NCBI GenBank assembly: GCA_947452875.1
Contig: CANGEZ010000039.1
Coordinates: forward strand, 1-12,084
DNA length: 12,084 nucleotides
Direction: 5' to 3'
Source of the DNA: Chitinophagaceae bacterium
GTDB taxonomy: Bacteria > Bacteroidota > Bacteroidia > Chitinophagales > Chitinophagaceae
The notes under the pieces were generated by a model. The model ran no database searches and was not told the DNA's origin. It saw only the letters and a program-made list of their open reading frames with translations. A program made the translations under genes and the position numbers. Within the stretch, counting starts at the first letter, position 1. Each line of letters opens with the position of its first letter. Shown here piece after piece: positions 1 to 6,057 of this stretch.

Positions 1-1033
1 CTTTTTTCTTGTAAGAATCTATAAAATCAAGTACCAGCTTATTGAAATTGGCCGACTCATTAAAAAGAAAATGATGCTTCACTGGCAATACATAAATGGG
101 CAAATCTGTCATTTCATTTTTGAATTTCAAAAGTCGTACCGCATCTTTTTCTGTGGTGATGATGATTTTATTGGCTGACGTATTTCTCTGAAACTGTTTT
201 TGTATTTCATTGAGATCCGTGCTATTGAAAATATGGTGGTCTTTAAATTTCAGCATTTCAAAAGAATGCACATGCTCATTAAGGTATTTTTTCACTGGCA
301 TGGGATTGGCGATACCACAAAGCAACAACACATTATGGGCATTTTCAATTTTCAACTTATCGCTAGTAAACAAATGGTAAGGTGTACCATATTGAATGGT
401 TGTAAAAAAAACATGTTGATTGGGCAAAGGGTTTAATTCAGAGACTAATTTGCTTCTTTCAACCTGACTAAGATTTTCAGGACATTTGGTTACAATGATG
501 ATATGTGCTCTTTTGCTGCTTTTGCGTTCATCACGTAAATCACCAGACGGCATCATAAAATCTCTGGTGTAAAGGTTACTGTATTCAGTAAGTAAAATAT
601 TTAATCCGGCTCTTACAGCGCGGTGCTGGAACGCATCATCAAGGAGAATGACTGAAGTATTTGGATGTTGATATAAAATCTGAGGAATGGCAACCAATCT
701 TTCTTCTCCAACAGCGACTGTTACATCAGGAAATTTCTGATGAAATTGCATAGGCTCATCCCCTATTTCTATTGCTGTTGTTTGCGGACCGGCGATAGCA
801 AAGCCTTTTGTTCTTCTTTTATAGCCCCTACTTAAAGTCGCCACTTGATGCGGTCCTTGCAACAATTCAATTAGGTATTCAGTCATTGGCGTTTTCCCAG
901 TACCTCCTACTGCCACATTTCCAATACATATAATGGGGAAATTAAAATCAGACGACTTTAGAATATTGGCATCATATAGCAGGTTTCGCAATCTTATGAT
1001 AATCCTATAGATTAATGCAAAAGGAAACAACAT
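1..1033 (-). CDS. lpxK: Tetraacyldisaccharide 4'-kinase LpxK (3' end cut by window edge)
   Basis: LpxK phosphorylates the 4' position of the tetraacyl-disaccharide 1-phosphate lipid A precursor at the inner membrane. Read from the ATG at 1033, the frame stays open to base 1 (344 codons, no stop), so only a few residues are missing. Visible motifs are a hydrophobic N-terminus (about 1-15), the P-loop GNVAVGGTGKTP (39-49), LSRGYKRRTKGF (67-78), GDEP (91-94), the Walker B-like ILLDDAFQHR (129-138) and, near the end, TTEKDAVRL. This pattern is specific to LpxK. Start choice is uncertain: the frame is open further upstream and reads LLKSFRY before the ATG, which resembles family N-termini, so TTG at 1054 or 1051 may be used. 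It lies 32 nt (or about 11 nt) after rsmD on the same strand, probably in one operon. Identity is near certain. Confidence 0.95.
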   Translation of the reverse strand, partial: MLFPFALIYRIIIRLRNLLYDANILKSSDFNFPIICIGNVAVGGTGKTPMTEYLIELLQGPHQVATLSRGYKRRTKGFAIAGPQTTAIEIGDEPMQFHQKFPDVTVAVGEERLVAIPQILYQHPNTSVILLDDAFQHRAVRAGLNILLTEYSNLYTRDFMMPSGDLRDERKSSKRAHIIIVTKCPENLSQVERSKLVSELNPLPNQHVFFTTIQYGTPYHLFTSDKLKIENAHNVLLLCGIANPMPVKKYLNEHVHSFEMLKFKDHHIFNSTDLNEIQKQFQRNTSANKIIITTEKDAVRLLKFKNEMTDLPIYVLPVKHHFLFNESANFNKLVLDFIDSYKKK

Positions 1034-1065
1034 GTATCTGAAACTCTTCAACAAAATGCATCTAT

Positions 1066-1605
1066 TTAATCTTGAATAAAAATTGAAAATATGGTAGTCC
1101 CATAATTTCTTTCTGTTTTGTAAAAATCAAATTTCTTGTAATCATTTCTTGGTGTATGCTCCAGCACAAACCAACCACCTTTTTTGAGCAATTGTTTTTG
1201 AAATATCAAACGTGGTAAATCATCAATGGTTGTCAATGCATATGGCGGTCCGGCGAAAATGAAATTATATTGATTGTGACAAGTATTGATATAACCAAAG
1301 ACATCTTGTTTTATCAAATTGAAATTCTCTATACCCAACATGGCTGAAGTCTTTTTAATAAACTCATACATTTTAGGATCTTTCTCTACGATGGTTAAAT
1401 CCAGCGCGCCTCTGCTTGCCAATTCGTAACTGATACAACCCGTTCCGCCAAATAAATCAAGTGAAACAATTTCTTCAAAGTCGATATTGTTTTGCAGAAT
1501 ATTGAAAAGTCCTTCCTTCGCGATGTCGGTTGTAGGCCTTGTGTGTGGCATGTTTGCAGGAGGCTGTATCCTTCTTCCTCCGTATTTGCCGCTTATAATT
1601 CGCAT
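1066..1605 (-). CDS. rsmD: 16S rRNA (guanine966-N2)-methyltransferase RsmD-like
   Basis: RsmD is a SAM-dependent Rossmann-fold enzyme that methylates N2 of G966 in 16S rRNA during small-subunit assembly. The 179-aa protein has the usual family length. It starts with MRIISGKYGGRRI, followed by the RPTTD-x-x-KE signature (23-31). SAM motif I is LDLFGGTGCISYELASRGA (49-67), then the acidic VEKDP (73-77). The catalytic motif, normally (D/N)PP(Y/F), reads AGPPY with Gly119 in place of the acid/amide. The rest of the domain (GGWFVLEHTPRN, RNYGTTIFS) is intact, so this is not an obviously decayed gene. Its start overlaps the end of the upstream DUF3822 gene by 13 nt, which suggests translational coupling. 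The rsmD family assignment is firm; the effect of Gly119 on activity is not known from the sequence. Confidence 0.93.
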   Translation of the reverse strand: MRIISGKYGGRRIQPPANMPHTRPTTDIAKEGLFNILQNNIDFEEIVSLDLFGGTGCISYELASRGALDLTIVEKDPKMYEFIKKTSAMLGIENFNLIKQDVFGYINTCHNQYNFIFAGPPYALTTIDDLPRLIFQKQLLKKGGWFVLEHTPRNDYKKFDFYKTERNYGTTIFSIFIQD

Positions 1606-2456
1606 GTGGCGAGTTCGGTTAAATGGCTAAAAAAATGTGCTGGCAAATCGTTGATGTCATCTTTCATTTTAATCTGATCAGACACGGCAATAAAATCAAT
1701 ATGCAAGAAGTAATTATACAAATGCTGGAATAAAATTGAGTCTTGTACAATCATACCACTAATGTGCAATTTAATTTCTGTTGGTTGCAAATCGTGTTGT
1801 TTACAAATATTCAACAAATGATAAGACACATCTTCAGGACCGTTGTACTTAAATTGTTGAACAAGATGTAAATGCCCGTCAATATACAACATCACTTTAA
1901 TAGCGTTATAAAAAACGATACATACCATTTCTGTTGCAGAGAATTGTTGCTGAATCTGGCAACTAGAAGAATGAATATAATTTACTTGAGGAAAAGAACT
2001 AGTAATGAAATGATCCAATTCAGCGGGCAATCGATAAATATTGCAAATCTGAAGTTTATCTAATTTGTCGGTTCGGATGACGCTATTCTCATTTTCTCCA
2101 AAAAGCAAAGACAACATTTGTTCATTTAAATCTTCATTATAATACTTAGTTGGGATGATCATAGATTCTTTAAAATTGTAGAAAATCTTTACACCTTTTT
2201 GATCTTTTCCAGGTATTACTGCATTAATGAAAGTATTTCGAATTTGCTCAATTTTATCATCCTCTTCTTCAAAAATATAAACTGCTATTGCCGCTATTTG
2301 TTTTTTTTGAGTATCTGTCCAGATTAATGAAAAACCGAAATCTCCCAATTCAATCAATAATTGAAGGGATTGGTTTCCTGAGTCTTTAAGTGGTATGTTG
2401 TAACCTAATTTCAAAAAAATAATTTGAGTCGGCAAATTAAGAATAAATTTGCTCAT
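1593..2456 (-). CDS. DUF3822 family protein
   Basis: This 287-aa protein of unknown function resembles the DUF3822 family, recalled as found in Bacteroidota next to rsmD. No signal peptide or membrane segment is visible. The N-terminal half includes ELGDFGFSLIWTDTQKKQIA (37-56), and the second half includes VCIVFYNAIKVMLYIDGHLH, followed by a segment (about 218-262) with the alternating hydrophobic pattern of an RNase H/actin-like fold; that fold is inference only. It is the first gene of the DUF3822-rsmD-lpxK unit, and its stop lies inside the rsmD start region (13-nt overlap). The annotated ATG at 2456 is only 3 nt from the divergent MATE ATG at 2460. The first residues (before about residue 25) do not obviously look conserved, so the true start may be further inside the frame. 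I cannot assign a role. Confidence 0.75.
   Translation of the reverse strand: MSKFILNLPTQIIFLKLGYNIPLKDSGNQSLQLLIELGDFGFSLIWTDTQKKQIAAIAVYIFEEEDDKIEQIRNTFINAVIPGKDQKGVKIFYNFKESMIIPTKYYNEDLNEQMLSLLFGENENSVIRTDKLDKLQICNIYRLPAELDHFITSSFPQVNYIHSSSCQIQQQFSATEMVCIVFYNAIKVMLYIDGHLHLVQQFKYNGPEDVSYHLLNICKQHDLQPTEIKLHISGMIVQDSILFQHLYNYFLHIDFIAVSDQIKMKDDINDLPAHFFSHLTELATCEL
2423..2451 (+). promoter_or_regulatory. Putative Bacteroidota promoter for the MATE gene
   Basis: TTTG at 2423-2426 is followed after 17 nt by TAAATTTG at 2444-2451, an exact match to the -7 consensus TAnnTTTG of Bacteroidota. The start of transcription would fall at about 2455-2460, practically at the MATE ATG. The promoter lies inside the 5' end of the divergent DUF3822 frame. 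The spacing is a little short for the Bacteroides consensus. Seen in sequence; activity is inferred. Confidence 0.5.
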
Positions 2457-2459
2457 ATA

Positions 2460-3836
2460 ATGGAATCTTATCCTTCAAATAATGATTTAAAAGTCAAAGT
2501 TGACAGCAGGCAAATTTTATCAATAGCCATGCCGATTACGTTGGCCATTCTAGTGCCTCAGTTAAACTTACTTGTAAATAGTATTTTTTTAGGACATCTC
2601 AGCAACCAGGCATTAGGAAATGCAGGAATTACCGGAGTATTTTATTTAATTTTTGCCGTAGCGGGACATGGGCTCAACAGCTCTATGCAATCTGTATTCT
2701 CAGGATATGCAGGTTCTGGAAAACCAGAGGCATTTAAAACAGTATTAAGCCAGGGTATACGCATCAGTATTCAACTTTCTGTTTTATTTATTTTATTCAC
2801 TTGGTTCATTGCTCCGTTTATTTTACAGCAAGTTTCTAGTCCGGATTCATACCCCATGGAGATGAGTTTTTTAAGAATCAGGATTCTGGGCCTGCCATTT
2901 TTGTTTCTATTTCAAATGGGCAATTCATTTCTGATTTCTAGTTTAAACAGCAGGTTTCTGATGATTGGATTCTTATTTGAAGCCTTGATAAATGTATTAT
3001 TTGATTATCTGCTCATCTTTGGTAAAATGGGATTTCCGCAAATGGGATTCAATGGCGCTGCTGTTGCTTCTGTAATAGCTGAATGTACAGGAATGATTGT
3101 TGTATTTGCCGTCATTTTTATTACAGGATTAAAAAAGAAATACGGTTTACTGAAAAGCTTTTCTTACAACGATGTTATTAGCAAAGAAATCAAGAAAATT
3201 GCGTTACCATTGATTCTTCAGTTTATCATCAGCTTAACTACTTGGTTGATATTCTTTTTGTTGATTGAATCAAAGGGCCCGATTGCAAAAGCAGTTAGCA
3301 ATACCATGCGGAATGTATTTGGATTGGCAGGTGTATTTATATGGGCATTTGCTGGAACAAGTAATACTATGGTATCTAATCTGATTGGTCAAAACAGAAA
3401 AGAAATGGTTATCCCAGTAGTGAAGAAAATATCATTATGGAGTCTTGGGCTTTGCATGGTGATGATTTGTTTTCTGAATTTGTTTCCTGTTACTTTTTTC
3501 TCATTATTCGGACAAGACAAGTCATTTCTTGCAGAAGGAGTTCCTGTAATCAGAATGGTTTCTTTAGGGATGATCTTTATGAGCGTTTCTAATATTTGGT
3601 TAAATGCCGTTACTGGAACTGGAAATACAAGGATTAACCTGCAAATAGAGATTATATCCATTTCACTTTATTTAGCTTACACCTGGTATTTCATGAAGCT
3701 TCATTATATCTCATTATCAATAGCCTGGAGTAATGAGTTTGTCTATTGGTTGTCGATTTTGTTCATGGCATCAGGTTATATGTTTTCCAAAAAATGGATG
3801 CATATGCAAGGGAATAAAAAAATCAAGAAACATTGA
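2460..3836 (+). CDS. MATE family efflux transporter
   Basis: This is an inner-membrane multidrug/toxic-compound efflux protein of the MATE (MOP) superfamily, normally driven by Na+ or H+. From the ATG at 2460 it is 458 aa, the usual family length, and about 12 hydrophobic helices are visible in two halves. Family-like segments are ILSIAMPITLAILVPQLNLL (first helix), FGKMGFPQMGFNGAAVASVI at the end of the first half, and WLNAVTGTGNTRINLQIEI in the second half. A TTG at 2424 would extend it by 12 residues, but those lie in AT-rich DNA that also carries the putative promoter, so the ATG was preferred. The gene stands alone, divergent from the DUF3822-rsmD-lpxK unit. The substrate cannot be read from the sequence. 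Confidence 0.92.
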   Translation: MESYPSNNDLKVKVDSRQILSIAMPITLAILVPQLNLLVNSIFLGHLSNQALGNAGITGVFYLIFAVAGHGLNSSMQSVFSGYAGSGKPEAFKTVLSQGIRISIQLSVLFILFTWFIAPFILQQVSSPDSYPMEMSFLRIRILGLPFLFLFQMGNSFLISSLNSRFLMIGFLFEALINVLFDYLLIFGKMGFPQMGFNGAAVASVIAECTGMIVVFAVIFITGLKKKYGLLKSFSYNDVISKEIKKIALPLILQFIISLTTWLIFFLLIESKGPIAKAVSNTMRNVFGLAGVFIWAFAGTSNTMVSNLIGQNRKEMVIPVVKKISLWSLGLCMVMICFLNLFPVTFFSLFGQDKSFLAEGVPVIRMVSLGMIFMSVSNIWLNAVTGTGNTRINLQIEIISISLYLAYTWYFMKLHYISLSIAWSNEFVYWLSILFMASGYMFSKKWMHMQGNKKIKKH

Positions 3837-3856
3837 TGTTAGGAAAACAGTTAATT

Positions 3857-3887
3857 TTTGCCATTCTCAAATTCAATCCTATTTTTG
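3857..3887 (+). promoter_or_regulatory. Putative Bacteroidota promoter for the GNAT gene
   Basis: TTTG at 3857-3860, a 19-nt spacer and TATTTTTG at 3880-3887 fit the TTTG-N19-TAnnTTTG consensus exactly. The expected start of transcription (about 3890-3893) coincides with the ATG at 3892, so the transcript may be leaderless or nearly so. Confidence 0.6.
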
Positions 3888-3891
3888 AAAC

Positions 3892-4395
3892 ATGTCAGTA
3901 CTAATCAGACCATGGAATGAAAGCGATATTGACAATCTGGTGAAATATGCAGATAACATCAATATTTGGAACAATCTCAGAAATTATTTCCCACATCCAT
4001 ATACACGAGAACACGCGCAAAGTTGGATAGCCTCATCGGAAGCGGCAATCCCCATGATCAATTTTGCTATTGAGTTTGAAGGTGAAGCTATAGGTGGCAT
4101 CGGACTCATTTTTAATACTGATGTATATGTATTATCTGCAGAAATAGGCTATTGGATTGGAGAGCCTTTCTGGGGAAAAGGAATTGCTTCAGAAGCCATC
4201 CGACAAATGACTGAATACAGTTTTTATTATTTCGACATTGTCAGAATTTATGCCGAAGTCTTTGAAAGCAACAAAGCTTCCATGCGAGCCCTTGAAAAAA
4301 ACGGCTACTATCTTGAAGGCGTTAGAAGAAAATCTGTTTTTAAAAATAGTGTGTTGATGGATGATTATATATGGGTGAAGTTGAGGGGGTACTAG
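3892..4395 (+). CDS. GNAT family N-acetyltransferase, RimJ/RimL type
   Basis: This 167-aa single-domain GNAT enzyme would transfer an acetyl group from acetyl-CoA to an amine. It matches the Acetyltransf_3 (RimJ/RimL) pattern: N-terminal IRPWNESDIDNLVKYADN, then motif A IGYWIGEPFWGKGIASEAI (85-103) whose GKGIAS part is the pyrophosphate-binding loop, then VFESNKASMRALEKNGYYLEG (123-143), the conserved N-x-x-S-x-x-x-L-E-K-x-G-(F/Y) segment. It ends at a TAG after GY. Nothing in the neighbours points to the substrate: the upstream gene is an efflux pump 55 nt away and the downstream region is repeats. It could modify a ribosomal protein, an antibiotic or a small amine. It seems to be transcribed from its own promoter just before the ATG. 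Confidence 0.9.
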   Translation: MSVLIRPWNESDIDNLVKYADNINIWNNLRNYFPHPYTREHAQSWIASSEAAIPMINFAIEFEGEAIGGIGLIFNTDVYVLSAEIGYWIGEPFWGKGIASEAIRQMTEYSFYYFDIVRIYAEVFESNKASMRALEKNGYYLEGVRRKSVFKNSVLMDDYIWVKLRGY

Positions 4396-4399
4396 ATAG

Positions 4400-4431
4400 G
4401 CTGGATAAGCTGGATATTGGATGCTGGATAA
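4400..4431 (+). repeat. Three short GCTGGATA direct repeats after the GNAT stop
   Basis: GCTGGATA occurs at 4400-4407, 4409-4416 and 4423-4430, in a non-coding stretch starting 5 nt after the GNAT stop codon. The first two copies are adjacent (9-bp period) and the third is shifted by 14. The pattern has no codon logic and looks like a short simple-repeat tract at the edge of the larger repeat region. Confidence 0.55.
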
Positions 4432-4436
4432 TTGGG

Positions 4437-4510
4437 TTTAAAGGTTTAATGTTTAAATCGCTTCGCTGGTTTAAGGTTATTTAAACAAGCGAAGCGTTTT
4501 AAACCTTTAT
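4437..4510. repeat. Imperfect inverted repeat, possible terminator hairpin between GNAT and the operon
   Basis: TTTAAAGGTTTAA plus CGCTTCGCT on the left (4437-4467, with about 7 extra bases between the two blocks) is mirrored by AGCGAAGCG plus TTTTAAACCTTTATA on the right (4488-4510). CGCTTCGCTGG (4459-4469) can also pair with CCAGCGAAGCG (4512-4522), the first unit of the tandem array. The long AT-rich stem with a GC core could end GNAT transcription in either direction. No clean U-tract follows, so terminator function is only a possibility. Confidence 0.5.
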
Positions 4511-4593
4511 ACCAGCGAAGCGAATTAAACCCTTAAACCAACGTAGTGATTTAAACCCTTAAACCAGCATAGCGAATTAAACCCTTAAACCAG
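4511..4593 (+). repeat. Tandem array of a 26-bp unit, three copies plus a fragment
   Basis: The unit reads ACCAGCGAAGCGAATTAAAC followed by CCTTAA. Copies start at 4511, 4537 and 4563 with an exact 26-bp period, and a fourth begins at 4589 but decays after ACCAG. The TTAAACCCTTAA half is constant, while the AGCGAAGCGA half varies (AACGTAGTGA in copy 2, AGCATAGCGA in copy 3). A copy with one mismatch lies at 11629-11654 beyond the operon, so this is a dispersed intergenic repeat family and not local slippage alone. There are no spacers between units, so it is not a CRISPR. Confidence 0.8.
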
Positions 4594-4663
4594 AGCACCG
4601 CACTCCCTTCTGTTAAATAAACCAAAATTCCCTTTTTTATTTTCTCATGTCAACTCAACTCTG

Positions 4664-4671
4664 TATTTTTG
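4664..4671 (+). promoter_or_regulatory. Putative -7 box for the six-gene operon
   Basis: TATTTTTG is an exact TAnnTTTG match 40 nt before the ATG of the PqqD-like gene, placing the transcript start near 4678 with a leader of about 34 nt. No TTTG is seen 17-23 nt upstream, only a T-rich stretch (4632-4643), so the -33 element is weak. It is the only good promoter candidate upstream of the operon. Confidence 0.5.
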
Positions 4672-4711
4672 ATGTACTAAAACTTTCGTAGTTAATCAAA
4701 AATCATAAAAC

Positions 4712-4954
4712 ATGCAGTTGAGAAAAAACATTGCTACCAGTGAATCGGGGTTTATTTTTAACCCGGCCACAGGTGATTCATTTTCCGCCAACCCTTTGGC
4801 CTCTGAAATTATCACACTCCTCAAACAAGGTTTATCAGTTTCCGAAATCAAAAAAAACATTCAAGAAAAATACGATGTAGAAAATGGCCAATTGGAAAAA
4901 GATTGGGATGATTTTTTATTACAATTAAGAGACGCTAACCTATTGGATAACTGA
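4712..4954 (+). CDS. PqqD-like small protein (RRE-type fold)
   Basis: This 80-aa protein matches the PqqD family: GFIFNPATGDSFSANPLASEI (13-33), LLKQGLSVSEIKKNI (36-50), KYDVENGQLEKDWDDFLLQL (53-72) and C-terminal ANLLDN. The pattern fits the PqqD/RRE winged-helix fold, in which family members bind a leader peptide and present it to a modifying enzyme. It opens the six-gene operon, and the ATP-grasp gene follows after 16 nt. Here there is no radical-SAM enzyme and no visible precursor peptide, so either the peptide is encoded elsewhere or the protein serves another purpose, for example as a protein carrier or scaffold for the ligase. No signal peptide, so it is cytoplasmic. The start at 4712 is the only ATG that gives the full family N-terminus. 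Confidence 0.85.
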   Translation: MQLRKNIATSESGFIFNPATGDSFSANPLASEIITLLKQGLSVSEIKKNIQEKYDVENGQLEKDWDDFLLQLRDANLLDN

Positions 4955-4970
4955 TATTTAACTAAATTAA

Positions 4971-6023
4971 ATGACGAAAATAAAAAACAAAATAGTCGTA
5001 GCTGTAACCGGCTTAAACGCGATCGATAGCCCCGGACCTGGTGTTGCAGTTATCAGAGCATTAAGAGATGAGTTCAAAGAAAACATCAGAATCATCGGAC
5101 TATCCTACGAGACACTTGAACCTGGTATTTATTTACACGAAGTGGTGGACAAAACATACCAAATCCCCTATCCTTCCGCAGGAGCTGAAGCTTTAATTTC
5201 TAGAATTAGATACATACATGAGAAAGAAAATATCTCAGTCATCATCCCCAATTTTGATGCTGAGTTATATAACTTCATCAAGCTTCAACCAACACTAAGA
5301 ACGATTGGCATCCAAACTTTCCTTCCCACCCAAGAGCAATTCGATGCCAGAGACAAAATCAACCTTTACAATTTTGGCAAAAAGTACGAACTACTTGTCC
5401 CTAAGGATAAAATAATTTACCATGTTGGAGATTTACATGGCTGCTCCGAAGAACTAAATTTCCCTTTGGTGGTGAAAGGAAAATTCTACGATGCGATTAT
5501 AGCACATACTCTCGAGCAAGCACAAAAAGCATTTTATAAACTATCAGCAAAATGGGGATATCCTATTATTGTTCAAGAGTTTATAACGGGTACCGAAATT
5601 AATATTGCAGTACTTGGGGATGGAAAAGGTAATGCCACAAGCGTCATTCCGATGCGTAAATTATACATTACGGACAAAGGCAAAGCCTGGGCCGGCATCA
5701 CATTGGAAGATGAAAAGCTTATTAACCTAGCTAAATCTTTTGTTTCAGCAACAAATTGGAAAGGCGGATGTGAACTTGAAATCATGATGACAGCAGAAGG
5801 AAAATTATTCATCATGGAAATCAACCCCAGATTTCCGGCATGGATCTATTTATCAGCAGCAGCTGGACAAAACCAACCGGCTTCTCTCGTAAAACTCGCA
5901 CTTGGAGAAACCATTGAACCATTCACCCAATATGAAGTAGGGAAAATTTTCATCCGCTACTCTTGGGACCATATCACCGATGTCAGCGAGTTTCAAAAAA
6001 TAAGTGCATTTGGAGAACTATAA
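4971..6023 (+). CDS. ATP-grasp ligase, CarB/PylC-like
   Basis: ATP-grasp enzymes make amide, thioester or similar bonds via an acyl-phosphate intermediate. The 350-aa protein has an N-terminal Rossmann-like pre-ATP-grasp domain (IVVAVTGLNAIDSPGPGVAV, 8-27; IIPNFDAELYNF, 91-102), a hinge with LPTQEQFDARDKINLY (118-133), then the ATP-grasp core: PLVVKGKFYDAI with Lys169 (165-176), VQEFITGTEINIAVLGDG (201-218), and the Mg-binding CELEIMM (267-273) and LFIMEINPRFP (279-289) with Glu283, Asn285 and Arg287. The core metal and ATP residues are present, so it should be active. It most resembles carbamoyl-phosphate synthase/PylC-type amino-acid ligases; the real substrate is unknown. The neighbours (PqqD-like, PLP decarboxylase) suggest ligation of an amine or amino acid to a peptide or carrier. 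It is cytoplasmic. Confidence 0.9.
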   Translation: MTKIKNKIVVAVTGLNAIDSPGPGVAVIRALRDEFKENIRIIGLSYETLEPGIYLHEVVDKTYQIPYPSAGAEALISRIRYIHEKENISVIIPNFDAELYNFIKLQPTLRTIGIQTFLPTQEQFDARDKINLYNFGKKYELLVPKDKIIYHVGDLHGCSEELNFPLVVKGKFYDAIIAHTLEQAQKAFYKLSAKWGYPIIVQEFITGTEINIAVLGDGKGNATSVIPMRKLYITDKGKAWAGITLEDEKLINLAKSFVSATNWKGGCELEIMMTAEGKLFIMEINPRFPAWIYLSAAAGQNQPASLVKLALGETIEPFTQYEVGKIFIRYSWDHITDVSEFQKISAFGEL

Positions 6024-6057
6024 TTCAATTCAATAATTAAAATAACTAAACTAAAAT

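Noticed and set aside
200..436. Plus-strand reading frame inside lpxK
   Set aside because: It is a shadow of the lpxK coding strand and has no family features.
2424..2459. TTG start extending the MATE protein by 12 residues
   Set aside because: The added residues lie over the putative promoter and the ATG at 2460 gives a normal family N-terminus.
3389..3661. Minus-strand reading frame inside the MATE gene
   Set aside because: It lies wholly within a well-supported coding region and shows no family pattern.
4511..4593. CRISPR array
   Set aside because: The units are contiguous with no spacers, too few, and have drifted in half of the unit.
4396..4711. RiPP precursor peptide gene upstream of the PqqD-like gene
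   Set aside because: The gap is filled with repeats and stop codons; no short frame with a plausible leader was seen.
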